50,894 nt of DNA, taken from positions 1 to 50,894 of the forward strand of contig JBKPCV010000050.1 of the NCBI GenBank assembly GCA_046727575.1, in the 5' to 3' direction. This stretch comes from DASPTH01 sp046727575. GTDB taxonomy: Bacteria; Actinomycetota; Acidimicrobiia; IMCC26256; DASPTH01. This document shows, piece after piece, positions 1 to 8,568 of the stretch; within the stretch, counting starts at the first letter, position 1; every line of letters starts with the position of its first letter. The notes below the pieces were generated by a model. The model worked only from the letters and a program-made list of their open reading frames with translations. It had not been told where the DNA came from and made no database searches. The translations under genes and the position numbers were made by a program.

Positions 1-415
1 CCCCGACGACGAGCGCGGCGGCGCCTCTGGGATCGACGCCCTCGTCGCGCAATGCGCGGAGAAAGCCTTCGCCATCGGTTGACGCTCCGAGGAGCCGACC
101 GCGCTCGCCGGGCACAACGGTGTTCACCGCGCCGAGCGTCATGGCCTCGGGAGTGAGCACGTCACACGCCCAGGCCGCCTCGCGCTTGTGCGGCATCGTG
201 ACGCTCATCCCGCCGAGCCCGAGACTGCGCACCGACTCGACCGCAGCCCGCCCTCTGCCTTCTGGCACTTCGAACGCGACGAAGACCCAGTCGAGGCCGG
301 CGGCTGCGAACGCCGCGTTGTGGATCGCGGGCGAGCGCGAGTGGCGAATCGGGTCGCCGATGACCGCGGCCAAGCGGGTCGCGCCCGTGACGGTCATGCT
401 TCCCGCTCCGCTCAT
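1..415 (-). CDS. aroE: shikimate dehydrogenase, N-terminal part (cut by window edge)
   Basis: Reduces 3-dehydroshikimate to shikimate with NADPH in the cytoplasmic chorismate pathway. About 138 codons of the N-terminal substrate domain are visible before the frame leaves the window. The shikimate-binding stretch reads IGDPIRHSRSP (about residues 19-29). The catalytic lysine is in SVTMPHK (K77), followed by GAVNTV (N98) and STDGEGF (D114). The last visible residues, ALVVG, begin the NADP-binding loop. The start at 415 overlaps the mltG stop as ATGA, which supports it; a second in-frame ATG at 397 is possible. The aroE-mltG-ruvX-alaS order is standard in actinobacteria. Partial only because of the window edge; no damage is seen. 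Confidence 0.9.
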   Translation of the reverse strand, partial: MSGAGSMTVTGATRLAAVIGDPIRHSRSPAIHNAAFAAAGLDWVFVAFEVPEGRGRAAVESVRSLGLGGMSVTMPHKREAAWACDVLTPEAMTLGAVNTVVPGERGRLLGASTDGEGFLRALRDEGVDPRGAAALVVG

Positions 416-1506
416 GCTTCTCGTACACCGTGCTCGGCGATGTTGCGTTCGTGCTCCTGGAGCGTTGTGGCGAAACGCGTGACGCCGTCCTTCCCGGTCA
501 CGTAGAAGAGATAGGGCACGGCCGCGGGATGCAACGCGGCGCGCAACGCGGGTTCGGTCACCGTCATGATCGGCGTCGGCGGCAGGCCGACAGCCTTGTA
601 TGTGTTGTACGGCGAGTCGAGCTGCTTGTCGGTGTTGTTCGGCACCGGCGGGCACCCGCCCTTGGCGTAGCACAGGGTCGCGTCGATCTGGAGCTGCATC
701 CCACGTTGCAGTCGGTTAGCGATCACTGCCGACACGCGCGGCGCGTCGTCCGTGGCGCCCACCTCGGCTTGCACGAGCGACGCGATCTTGACCGCGTCGT
801 AGGACGAGGGCGTGAGCCCAACGGCGGCGGCGTGCTCGTCGAAGGCAGACACGACCGTCTGGAGGATCTGCTCGTCGGTCTGCTGCTCTCCGATGAAGTA
901 GGTGTCGGGCCAGGTGAGTCCTTCGAGCGAGGTCACGCCGGCGGACTCGAAGCGCGACCGCACCACGCCCGATGCCGCGACCTGCAGGAAGGTGTCGCGG
1001 CTGTGCCCCGGAAGCCTCCCGACGCGATCCGCGATCTGCTGCAATGTCAGGCCCGGCGGCAGCGCGAGCGTGAAGTGGGGCGGCGCCGCGGGCCCCCGGC
1101 GGAGTACGGCGGCAGCTTCCCGCACTCCGAGATGCTCGCGGAGGTCATAGCGGCCCGCCTGGAAGTCGGTGCCCGAGAGCTTCGCCCAGATCTGGAACGC
1201 CAGCGACGAGCCGACCACACCGTGCGCCTGCAGCGCGTCACCCGCCGCCCGCGCGCCCCACCCCGGCTGGATCTCGACCTGGACCGGGTGGCCGGGCCCG
1301 CCCGGAGGGTCGAGTTCCCAGACGAACCACCCCGCGAAGAGCAGGAATGGCAGCACGAGCACGCCGACGATCGCTACGACAAGCAGGGTGCGCCGCCGTC
1401 GCCGGCCCTTCGCCGGCTGCCGCACCGGAGGGGCGCTGCCGGGAGTCGCGGGCTCGGGCTGGAGCTGACTGTCGGTGTCGATGGTCAACCGTTCGCCTCG
1501 AGCCAC
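412..1506 (-). CDS. mltG: endolytic murein transglycosylase MltG (YceG-like)
   Basis: Membrane-anchored lytic transglycosylase that cleaves nascent glycan strands and so terminates peptidoglycan chains. The 364-residue protein has a basic cytoplasmic N-terminus (RRRRRT, about 35-40), one membrane segment (about 41-64) and an extracytoplasmic YceG domain. Visible family motifs are LTWPDTYF (usual form LxFPDTY), ASLVQAEVG, which carries the catalytic Glu, and SPYNTY followed by GLPPTPI near the C-terminus. The length is normal. The 5' end overlaps the end of ruvX by 22 bp, so the two are probably co-transcribed and coupled. The N-terminal 30 residues are polar and poorly constrained, so the exact start is less certain than the family. 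Confidence 0.93.
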   Translation of the reverse strand: MARGERLTIDTDSQLQPEPATPGSAPPVRQPAKGRRRRRTLLVVAIVGVLVLPFLLFAGWFVWELDPPGGPGHPVQVEIQPGWGARAAGDALQAHGVVGSSLAFQIWAKLSGTDFQAGRYDLREHLGVREAAAVLRRGPAAPPHFTLALPPGLTLQQIADRVGRLPGHSRDTFLQVAASGVVRSRFESAGVTSLEGLTWPDTYFIGEQQTDEQILQTVVSAFDEHAAAVGLTPSSYDAVKIASLVQAEVGATDDAPRVSAVIANRLQRGMQLQIDATLCYAKGGCPPVPNNTDKQLDSPYNTYKAVGLPPTPIMTVTEPALRAALHPAAVPYLFYVTGKDGVTRFATTLQEHERNIAEHGVREA

Positions 1507-1910
1507 GATTGGAGGATGACGGTCGCGGCGGCCGCGTCGACCATTCGGCGGCGCTTGCCTCGTCGTACCTTCGCCTCCTGGAGGCCCTGCTCCGCGATCA
1601 CCGTCGAGAACCGCTCATCGTAGGTGTCGATCGCGATGCGCTCGGGGCGCGCCAGCCAGCGCAACTGGCCGACTTCGTCCAGCACCGAGCGGGCCGCCGG
1701 CCCCTGCTTGCCGTCGAGGCTGACCGGGAGCCCGACGATGATCCGACTCGCCCCGATCTTCCGCGCCGCGGCGAGGATCGCGCGGTAGTCGTCGGCCGGC
1801 TCGTCGCTCCGGTCGAGGACCGCGTGCGGGCTCGCCAGCGTGTTGGAGGGATCGGTGGCGGCGAGGCCGATGCGCCGGCTGCCGAGATCGACACCCAGGA
1901 CGCGACTCAC
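1485..1910 (-). CDS. ruvX: RuvX/YqgF-family RNase H-fold nuclease
   Basis: Member of the YqgF family, whose characterised members act in 16S rRNA 5'-end maturation and as Holliday-junction resolvase-like nucleases. The 141 residues show LGVDLGSRRIG (first acidic residue, D8), IIVGLPVSLDG, YDERFST and the C-terminal DAAAATVILQSWL. These are the family's conserved acidic positions. GTG is the start codon: the GTG overlaps the alaS stop as GTGA, giving a 4-bp coupled junction. The gene lies between alaS and mltG, the normal neighbours. Nothing unusual is seen in length or sequence. Confidence 0.95.
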   Translation of the reverse strand: MSRVLGVDLGSRRIGLAATDPSNTLASPHAVLDRSDEPADDYRAILAAARKIGASRIIVGLPVSLDGKQGPAARSVLDEVGQLRWLARPERIAIDTYDERFSTVIAEQGLQEAKVRRGKRRRMVDAAAATVILQSWLEANG

Positions 1911-4555
1911 GCGTCCGCGACACCCCGCCGCAGGACCGTGTCGAGGAGCGTGACCGCTTCGTCGACGGCACCGACCTGCGGTCCGCCGCCGATGGCGAGG
2001 TCGGCGTTCTTCCCGGTGCCGCCCCCGAGCAGCCGTGCCGGATCGCGCGCGAGGTCGGCCGCCGAGACGCCGGCTTCGACGAGATCCTTGGTGACAGCTA
2101 CGACGAGGCCGGCCTTCGTCCCGTCGGGACCCAGGCCGACCAGACCCACCGCCCCGCGGCCGAGCGCGTCGCGGATGGCGAGCGCGAGCCGGCGGAGATC
2201 GTCCGATGTCATCCCGTCGCGGCGCGCGACCACCACGCCGTCAGACGCCGCCGCCGCCAGCGCCGCCGCCTCCGCGCCCGCCTGTTTCGCGCGCTCCGCT
2301 GTGAGCGCGTCCTGCAACTCCTTCACCTGATCACGAAGCCGTGCCACGCGGTCGGGGAGCTCCGCCGGGCTCACCTTGAGCGAGTCGGCGAGCTCGCGCA
2401 GCTGCACCTCTTCGTCGTGGATGCGCGCGAGCGCGGCGTCACCCGTGACCGCGACGATCCGCCGCAGGTTGGCGCCGATGGATCCCTCGCTCGTGATCTT
2501 GATCGGCCCGATGAAGCCGAGCGCGTGCACGTGCGTGCCGCCGCACAGCTCGATCGAGTGTTCTCCGGCCTCCAACACGCGCACGAGGTCGCCGTATTTC
2601 TCGCCGAAGAACGCGATCGCGCCGAGGCTCTCGGCATGTTCTCTGGTGGTCTCGTAGTGACGAACCGGCGCGTCACCGATGATCTCGAGGTTGGCCAGCT
2701 CTTCCACGCGATCGAGCTGTTCACGCGTGACCGCCTCGTGGTGACTGAAGTCGAAACGCAGGTAGTCGGGCGCGACGAGCGAACCCGCCTGCTTCACGTG
2801 CGGCCCGAGCACCTCACGGAGCGCCCAATGGAGGATGTGCGTCGCCGTGTGGTTGCGCCGAATGCGATCGCGCCGCTCGCCGTCGATCCGGGCGGTCACC
2901 TCGTCGCCCTCCGACAGGGTCCCCGCTTCGACGGTCCCGCGGTGCAGGACGAGGCCCGGGAGCCCGTATTGGGTGTCGTCGACGCGCAGGACCGTCCCGT
3001 CGGGTCCCTCGATCACGCCGGTGTCGCCGATCTGCCCGCCGGCTTCGGCGTAGTACGGCGTGCGGTCGAGCACCACGTCGACTCGTGCGCCCTGACCCGT
3101 CTGCGCGACGCGTTCACCCGCTGCGATCACCGCACGCACTTTCGATCCCGTGGTCTCGTATTCGCGTCGCCCGGTGAACTCCGACGGCCCGAGCTCCTCG
3201 AGGAGCTCGCGATAGAGCTGGACCGGTGCAGCATCACCCCTGCCGCCGGCAGCCGCGTGCGCCTCGCGCGCGCGGGCGCGCTGCTCGTCCATGAGCGCGG
3301 CGAACGCGTCGAGGTCGACAACGCGGTCGCGCTCGGACGCAATCTCGCGCGTCAGGTCGATCGGGAACCCGAGCGTGTCGTGCAGGAAGAACGCGTCCGA
3401 GCCGTTGACGTCACCTTCGGCGAGGATGTCGTCGAGCAGGTCGATCCCGCGCGCGAGCGTCTCCCGGAAGCGTTCTTCTTCCCGCGCGACCACCGAGCGC
3501 ACGAGGTCGCGGGACCGCAACAGCTCCGGATACGCGCCGCCCATGATGTCGACCGTCGCGTCGACGAGCGCCGGCGTCACGAGGTCGCGCGCACCGAGGA
3601 GATACGCGTGACGCACCGCGCGGCGGATGATCCGGCGCAGTACGTATCCGCGCTCCTCGTTCGAGGGAACCACGCCGTCGGACACGAGGAACGTCATGGT
3701 GCGGCCGTGCTCGGCGAGGATCCGCAGTGATACGTCGCGCGGGCCGCCGGGGAAGCCGCCGTACCGCACGCCGGTCACCTGCTCGGCCACCGCGATGAGC
3801 GGCCGGAACGAGTCGGTGTCCCACACTGACGGGACGCCCTGCAGGATGGCCAGCCAACGTTCGAGCCCGGCGCCGGTGTCGACGCACGGCTTCGGCAAGG
3901 GCACACGGTCGAAGTCGGCGCGCTGGTCGAACTGCATGAACACGAGGTTCCAGAACTCGACGTAACGGTTCTCGTCGACTGCCGGCCCGCCGTCGGCCCC
4001 GTACTCCGGGCCCAGGTCCCAGAAGATCTCGGTGTTGTATCCGGCCGGCCCGGTGTCGGCCATCTGCCAGAGGTTGTCCTTGTCGCCGCGCCGCTGGATC
4101 CGTTCACGCGGGAGCCCGACGACCTCCTCCCAGATCTTGGCCGACTCGTCGTCGGTCTCGTGCACGGTGACCCAGAGCCGATCGGGGTCGAGTTGGAACT
4201 CCTCCACCACCAGCTCCCACGCCCAGGGGATCGCCTCGGCCTTGAAGTAGTCGCCGAAGGAGAAGTTGCCGAGCATCTCGAAGAAGGTGAAGTGGCGATT
4301 CGTGTGCCCGACGTCCTCGAGGTCGTTGTGCTTGCCGCCGGCGCGAACACACTTCTGACTGGACGTGATACGCGTGTAGGGCGGAGTTTCATCGCCGACG
4401 AAGTAAGGCTTGAACGGCACCATCCCCGCGACCGTGAAGAGCACCGTGGGATCGTGCGGGATCAGGCTCGCCGACGGCACGACGGCGTGGCCACGCGCGG
4501 CGAAGAAGTCGATGAACGCAGCACGAAGCTCGTCAGCAGTTCGGGGCGCCGCCAC
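1907..4555 (-). CDS. alaS: alanyl-tRNA synthetase
   Basis: Charges tRNA-Ala in the cytoplasm and edits mischarged Ser or Gly. The 882-residue protein is full length. The class II catalytic core occupies roughly residues 1-250, with SSQKCVRAGGKHND at about 65-78 and the GNFSFGDYF stretch near 96-104. The editing domain carries the zinc-site motifs HTATH (569-573) and CGGTH (671-675). The C-terminal DHHA1 part ends in AIGGGPQVGAVDEA, the glycine-rich C-Ala motif. It is first of the alaS-ruvX-mltG-aroE operon and overlaps ruvX by 4 bp. A short hairpin (CTCGG/CCGAG arms, 4578-4593) lies upstream, but no T-box or other leader was recognised. Confidence 0.97.
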   Translation of the reverse strand: MAAPRTADELRAAFIDFFAARGHAVVPSASLIPHDPTVLFTVAGMVPFKPYFVGDETPPYTRITSSQKCVRAGGKHNDLEDVGHTNRHFTFFEMLGNFSFGDYFKAEAIPWAWELVVEEFQLDPDRLWVTVHETDDESAKIWEEVVGLPRERIQRRGDKDNLWQMADTGPAGYNTEIFWDLGPEYGADGGPAVDENRYVEFWNLVFMQFDQRADFDRVPLPKPCVDTGAGLERWLAILQGVPSVWDTDSFRPLIAVAEQVTGVRYGGFPGGPRDVSLRILAEHGRTMTFLVSDGVVPSNEERGYVLRRIIRRAVRHAYLLGARDLVTPALVDATVDIMGGAYPELLRSRDLVRSVVAREEERFRETLARGIDLLDDILAEGDVNGSDAFFLHDTLGFPIDLTREIASERDRVVDLDAFAALMDEQRARAREAHAAAGGRGDAAPVQLYRELLEELGPSEFTGRREYETTGSKVRAVIAAGERVAQTGQGARVDVVLDRTPYYAEAGGQIGDTGVIEGPDGTVLRVDDTQYGLPGLVLHRGTVEAGTLSEGDEVTARIDGERRDRIRRNHTATHILHWALREVLGPHVKQAGSLVAPDYLRFDFSHHEAVTREQLDRVEELANLEIIGDAPVRHYETTREHAESLGAIAFFGEKYGDLVRVLEAGEHSIELCGGTHVHALGFIGPIKITSEGSIGANLRRIVAVTGDAALARIHDEEVQLRELADSLKVSPAELPDRVARLRDQVKELQDALTAERAKQAGAEAAALAAAASDGVVVARRDGMTSDDLRRLALAIRDALGRGAVGLVGLGPDGTKAGLVVAVTKDLVEAGVSAADLARDPARLLGGGTGKNADLAIGGGPQVGAVDEAVTLLDTVLRRGVADA

Positions 4556-4603
4556 GGGACAAATGGTATCGGGCGGTCTCGGCGCGTCCCGAGGGACTTG
4601 CCG

Positions 4604-4840
4604 TCACGCGCGGCGAGGACGACCGCGGAGCTCGGACTCCCGTTGCCGCGCCGCGGCGCGGCCCTCGGCGACTGCGGCCGTGACGTGCTCACGCACCGTC
4701 GACATCGAGTCGACCAGGCGGTTTGCCATCGCGCCCGGCTGGTACCTCGTCACGCGCTTGCGCACCTGGTGCGCGGCGGCCACTGTCGTCCCGACACCGA
4801 GCCCGAACCCGACCGTCAGCCACCGCGCGCGCTTGAACAT
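4604..4840 (-). CDS. small membrane-associated protein, DUF6167-like
   Basis: A 78-residue protein of unknown biochemical role. It has a hydrophobic N-terminal segment (about residues 8-24, LTVGFGLGVGTTVAA) followed by a basic and then Glu/Arg-rich amphipathic tail (REHVTAAVAEG, RQRESELRGR). The shape, size and position match the DUF6167 proteins that accompany DUF948 genes next to alaS in streptomycetes. That assignment rests on recalled resemblance, not a search. The ATG at 4840 overlaps the stop of the upstream DUF948-like gene as TGATG, which fixes the start; the longer open frame upstream is not used. It is probably translated together with its partner and may act with it at the membrane. 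Confidence 0.7.
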   Translation of the reverse strand: MFKRARWLTVGFGLGVGTTVAAAHQVRKRVTRYQPGAMANRLVDSMSTVREHVTAAVAEGRAAARQRESELRGRPRRA

Positions 4841-5214
4841 CAGGGGCGCGGCTGCTTCGAGCCGTCGCCGCGCAGCCGCTGCACCGCGCGGCGCGTGCCC
4901 GTCCCCGCGGCCATCGCCTTCACGACCGGGCTCGTGATCATTCGGTCCGCGAGGGCGGTCGCGGCGTCGACGCGGCCGGTGACGCGCTCGGCGCCGGCGA
5001 CGATGGCGTCGATCCGATCGAGCTCGAAGTCGGCGGACCGCACCGCTTCCCGCAGTTCGCGAAGTGCCAGTGCCGACTCGCGCCGGAACTCGGCGGCCGC
5101 GATACGCAACTCCCGCGTGGTGCGGTCGAGCCGCACGATCATCACGACGAGGATCACCAGCAGCACGAGGCACACCTGCGCGCCGACGATCGCCGCCCAC
5201 TCACTGCCGCTCAT
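4840..5214 (-). CDS. DUF948-like membrane-anchored coiled-coil protein
   Basis: A 124-residue protein with one N-terminal membrane segment (about 7-27, AIVGAQVCLVLLVILVVMIV). Next comes a long charged helix (LDRTTRELRIAAAEFRRES onward) that should form a coiled coil, then a short basic tail. DUF948 proteins are found beside alaS in many Gram-positive bacteria; their function is not established. The start at 5214 overlaps the rarA stop as ATGA, so the 40-residue upstream extension of the open frame is rejected. The gene sits between rarA and the DUF6167-like gene. A member of the window's palindromic repeat family lies 62-93 bp upstream, inside the rarA 3' end. Confidence 0.75.
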   Translation of the reverse strand: MSGSEWAAIVGAQVCLVLLVILVVMIVRLDRTTRELRIAAAEFRRESALALRELREAVRSADFELDRIDAIVAGAERVTGRVDAATALADRMITSPVVKAMAAGTGTRRAVQRLRGDGSKQPRP

Positions 5215-6644
5215 CGGCCCCGTCCTTCGTGCCGGGTCGACTGCGTTCCGCCGTCCCGCTCGTCCGACACACCGGGTCGCTCGCTGCTCACCGGGATACC
5301 CGGCTCGCCGCCACTCGCTCCTGCACGGCTCCACGTCGTCTCCGACGTGCCGGGGCGACGGTCGACGTCGGCGCCCCGACCGGTGGGGCGCCAGTAGACG
5401 TCGGCGCGGTCGTCCGGTCGGTACTGCTGCTCCACCCAGCCTCCCGGCTCGTCGTGCGGGTACACGTATCCCTTGCCGTGGCCCAACTTCGCCGCGCCAG
5501 GGTAACTGGCGTCGCGGAGGTGTCGAGGGACCGCGCCCGCAGGTTCGTCACGGACGTCGGCCTGTGCGGCCCACAGTGCGGTCGCAGCCGAGTTCGACTT
5601 CGGCGCGCTCGCGAGGTACACGACCGCGTGCGCGAGGTTGAGCTGGGCCTCGGGCATGCCGACGAACTCGACGGCGCGTGCCGCAGCATCGGCGACCACG
5701 AGGCCCTGCGGGTCGGCCATCCCGACGTCCTCCGACGCGAGGATCACCAGCCGGCGCGCGATCAGACGCGGATCCTCGCCTGCTTCGACCATGCGGGCGA
5801 GCCAGTAGAGCCCGGCGTCGACGTCGGAGCCCCGGATGCTCTTGATGAACGCGGACAGCACGTCGTAGTGCTCGTCGTCGCCGTAGCGCAACGCCCGGAT
5901 CGCGAGCGCGACCTCGGCGTCGCCGAGCGTGATCGTGTCGCGTCCCTCCTCCGCCGCCAACGCGCTCGCCACCTCGAGCGAGGTGAGCGCGTTGCGCGCG
6001 TCGCCTTCGGCGCGGTCGACGAGATGTTCGAGCGCATCCGCTTCGACGGTGAGGTGCTGATCACCGAGACCGCGGTCGGGATCGTCGAGCGCGCGCTGCA
6101 ACAACGCACGAAGGTCGCCGGGCCCGAGCGGATCGAGCCGGAACAGCGTGGAACGCGAGAGCAGCGGACCAGTGAGCGAGAAGAACGGGTTCTCGGTCGT
6201 TGCGCCGATGAGCACGAGCAGGCCCTCTTCGACGTGTGGCAGGAGCGCGTCCTGCTGGGCTCGGTTGAAGCGGTGCACCTCGTCGAGGAAGAGGATGGTG
6301 CCGCGGCCGTGCTCACCGAGCCGGGCGCGCGCACGCTCGGCGATCTCGCGGACGTCCTTCACCCCGGCCGTGACCGCCGACAGCGGCTCGAACGCCTTTT
6401 CGGTGGCGCCGGCGACGAGGCGAGCGATCGTCGTCTTGCCGCTGCCTGGAGGCCCCCACAGGATCACCGACGACAGGCGGTCGCCCTCGATCAGCACGCG
6501 GAGCGGCCGGCCCTCCCCGAGCAGATGCTCCTGGCCGACGACCTCGTCGAGCGAGCGCGGGCGGAGCCGAGCGGCAAGCGGTGCGCGCCCCTGGAGCCGC
6601 TCGGCGACCGCAGCCGTGAACAGGTCGTCGGGCAAGGGCCACAT
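5211..6644 (-). CDS. rarA: replication-associated recombination protein A (MgsA/RarA AAA+ ATPase)
   Basis: AAA+ ATPase related to RuvB and clamp loaders that acts at stalled replication forks. In the 477 residues I see Walker A GPPGSGKT (64-71), Walker B LFLDEVHRF (DEVH at 121-124) and sensor 1 GATTENP (147-153). The C-terminal tetramerisation region has the family blocks EAQLNLAHAVVYLA and GHGKGYVYPHDEPGG. After that conserved end there is an extra tail of roughly 60 polar, Gly/Arg/Glu-rich residues. This tail is not typical of the family and is encoded partly by a dispersed repeat (5276-5307). It is followed with ATGA overlap by the DUF948-like gene. Confidence 0.95.
   Translation of the reverse strand: MWPLPDDLFTAAVAERLQGRAPLAARLRPRSLDEVVGQEHLLGEGRPLRVLIEGDRLSSVILWGPPGSGKTTIARLVAGATEKAFEPLSAVTAGVKDVREIAERARARLGEHGRGTILFLDEVHRFNRAQQDALLPHVEEGLLVLIGATTENPFFSLTGPLLSRSTLFRLDPLGPGDLRALLQRALDDPDRGLGDQHLTVEADALEHLVDRAEGDARNALTSLEVASALAAEEGRDTITLGDAEVALAIRALRYGDDEHYDVLSAFIKSIRGSDVDAGLYWLARMVEAGEDPRLIARRLVILASEDVGMADPQGLVVADAAARAVEFVGMPEAQLNLAHAVVYLASAPKSNSAATALWAAQADVRDEPAGAVPRHLRDASYPGAAKLGHGKGYVYPHDEPGGWVEQQYRPDDRADVYWRPTGRGADVDRRPGTSETTWSRAGASGGEPGIPVSSERPGVSDERDGGTQSTRHEGRGR
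5276..5307. repeat. dispersed repeat copy A (within rarA 3' end)
   Basis: A 32-bp stretch beginning GTCGCTCGCTGCTC and containing the palindrome CCGGG-ata-CCCGG. Position by position it matches 30221-30252 at 27 of 32 bases by my hand alignment. It also resembles the unit of the tandem repeat at 50754-50894. It lies 62 bp upstream of the DUF948-like start codon and encodes part of the atypical RarA tail. Function unknown. Confidence 0.6.
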
Positions 6645-6779
6645 CGTACGGCCGCCCCGGCGCCCCGTTGCTTGGCCGAGCCCTCGCTTCCGGCTTCGCT
6701 ACGGTGAGCGGAGGTCTACCGACCGAACCGATCGACGAGCGATCCGGCGGGCCGATCTCTCGGGATCGGATCGCCGTTC

Positions 6780-6833
6780 CGCCCCGCCCGGCCGTAGCCG
6801 CCCCCGCCCTGCGCTACGGCTTCGGGCGGGGCG
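6780..6833 (-). terminator. long hairpin overlapping the aspS stop codon (possible terminator)
   Basis: On the minus-strand transcript the last aspS codons and the region beyond form a near-perfect stem. The arms are 6813-6833 and 6780-6798, 18 to 19 bp GC-rich pairs with a two-base bulge and a 14-nt loop. No U-run follows, so this is not a classical intrinsic terminator. It could still end or protect the aspS transcript before rarA, 135 bp further on. Confidence 0.5.
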
Positions 6834-8568
6834 CGACGCGCAAGCCCAGTTCCTCGAGCTGGGCCGGCTCGAGCGGACCCGGGGCTCCCGTGAGCGGGTC
6901 GGCGCCCGACTGCGTCTTCGGGAACGCGATCACTTCCCGGATGTTCTCCTCGCCGGCGAGGATCGCGACGAGACGGTCGATGCCGAACGCGAAGCCGGCG
7001 TGCGGCGGTGCCCCGTACCGGAACGCGTCGAGGAGGAACCCGAAGCGGGACCGCGCGGCCTCCTCGCGGATGCCGAGGATCGTGAAGATGCGCTCCTGGA
7101 CGTCGCGACGGTGGATCCGCACGCTGCCCGAGCCGAGCTCCCAGCCGTTGAGCACCAGGTCGTACGCGAGCGACCGCACCGCGAGCAGCTCGTCGCCGGT
7201 TCCGTGCTCGAGGAGCTCCATGTCGTCGGGGTGCGGCATCGTGAACGGGTGGTGCGCCGGGATCGGTCGTCCATCGTCGTCGAGACCTTCGAACAACGGG
7301 AAGTCGACGACCCAGACGAAGTGGAGGCCACCCTCGTGCACCGGCGGACGGCCGAGCTCGAGGCGCATTGTCCCGAGCACATGATCGACGAGCCGGTCCG
7401 GCCCGGCCGAGATCAGCACGAGGTCGCCCTCGGTGGCGCCCAGCGCGTCGACGACTCCGAGCTGTTCGCCCTCGCTCAAGAACTTCGTCACCGGTGAGTC
7501 GAGCGCGCCGTGCGCGCCGACGCGTATCCAGACGAGTCCCGAGGTGCCCAGTTGTTTCGCGCGTTCCACGAGACGGTCGACCTGCGCGCGCGCCATCGCT
7601 CCTTCGCGCGGTAGCCGGATGCCTTTCACGACCGGTGACTGGAGCGCGCGGAATTCCGTGGCCGCGAACACCTCGCTCAGGTCCTGCAGCTCGAGCCCGA
7701 ACCGCACGTCGGGCTTGTCGGACCCGTAGCGGTCCATCGCACGGTGCCAGGTCATGCGTTCGACGTCGCTCGGTCGCGCGCCGGTGACGGCTTCGGCGGC
7801 ATCGAGGACCGCCTCAGTGATCACGCCCATGACGTCGTCCGCGTCGGCGAAGCTCATCTCGGCATCGAGCTGCATGAACTCGAACTGGCGGTCGGCACGG
7901 AGATCTTCGTCGCGCAGACAGCGCGCGATCTGGTAGTAGCGATCGAGCCCACCAACCATCAGCAGCTGCTTGAAGAGCTGCGGACTCTGCGGCAGCGCGT
8001 AGAACGATCCGAGCGCGAGCCGCGACGGGACGACGAAGTCACGCGCACCCTCGGGTGTCGACGCGATCAGCATCGGCGTCTCCACCTCGACGAAGCCCTG
8101 CGCGTCCATCGCATCGCGCAGGGCGCGGTTGACACGCGCCCGGATCCGGAGGTTCCGCTGGAGCCGCGGCCGGCGGAGGTCGAGGTACCGGTAGCGGAGC
8201 CGCAGCACTTCGTCGGCGTCGATGCGATCGTCGATCGGGAACGGCACCGTCTCGGCTTCGCTCAGCACGTCGAGCGTCTTCGCGGCCACCTCGACCTCGC
8301 CCGTGGGAATGCCGTCGTTCACGGTCCCCTCGGGGCGTCGGCGCACTTCGCCCTCGACCCGCACGACGTACTCGTTGCGGACGTTGTGCGCCTCGCCGCC
8401 ACCGGGACTCTCGGGGTCGACCACGACCTGCACGATGCCGGCGGTGTCCCGGACGTCGAGGAAGACCACACCGCCGTGGTCGCGGCGGCTGTCGACCCAG
8501 CCGCACACGACGACGTCGCGCCCCACGTCGTCGGCGCGCAGATCGCCCGCGCGATCGGTCCGAATCAT
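6814..8568 (-). CDS. aspS: aspartyl-tRNA synthetase (probably non-discriminating Asp/Asn type)
   Basis: Bacterial-type class IIb synthetase, 584 residues, with N-terminal OB anticodon-binding domain, catalytic core and GAD insertion. Visible motifs include FVEVETPML (motif 1), RCLRDEDLRADRQFEF (motif 2) and GFAFGIDRLVA (motif 3). In the anticodon domain the sequence is RRDHGG with His at residue 31 and a Gly near 81. The His31/Gly82 pair is the signature reported for bacterial AspRSs that also charge tRNA-Asn, with GatCAB then making Asn-tRNA. No gatCAB or asnS is in the window, so this is inference. The start overlaps the hisS stop as ATGA. Confidence 0.96.
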   Translation of the reverse strand: MIRTDRAGDLRADDVGRDVVVCGWVDSRRDHGGVVFLDVRDTAGIVQVVVDPESPGGGEAHNVRNEYVVRVEGEVRRRPEGTVNDGIPTGEVEVAAKTLDVLSEAETVPFPIDDRIDADEVLRLRYRYLDLRRPRLQRNLRIRARVNRALRDAMDAQGFVEVETPMLIASTPEGARDFVVPSRLALGSFYALPQSPQLFKQLLMVGGLDRYYQIARCLRDEDLRADRQFEFMQLDAEMSFADADDVMGVITEAVLDAAEAVTGARPSDVERMTWHRAMDRYGSDKPDVRFGLELQDLSEVFAATEFRALQSPVVKGIRLPREGAMARAQVDRLVERAKQLGTSGLVWIRVGAHGALDSPVTKFLSEGEQLGVVDALGATEGDLVLISAGPDRLVDHVLGTMRLELGRPPVHEGGLHFVWVVDFPLFEGLDDDGRPIPAHHPFTMPHPDDMELLEHGTGDELLAVRSLAYDLVLNGWELGSGSVRIHRRDVQERIFTILGIREEAARSRFGFLLDAFRYGAPPHAGFAFGIDRLVAILAGEENIREVIAFPKTQSGADPLTGAPGPLEPAQLEELGLRVAPRPKP

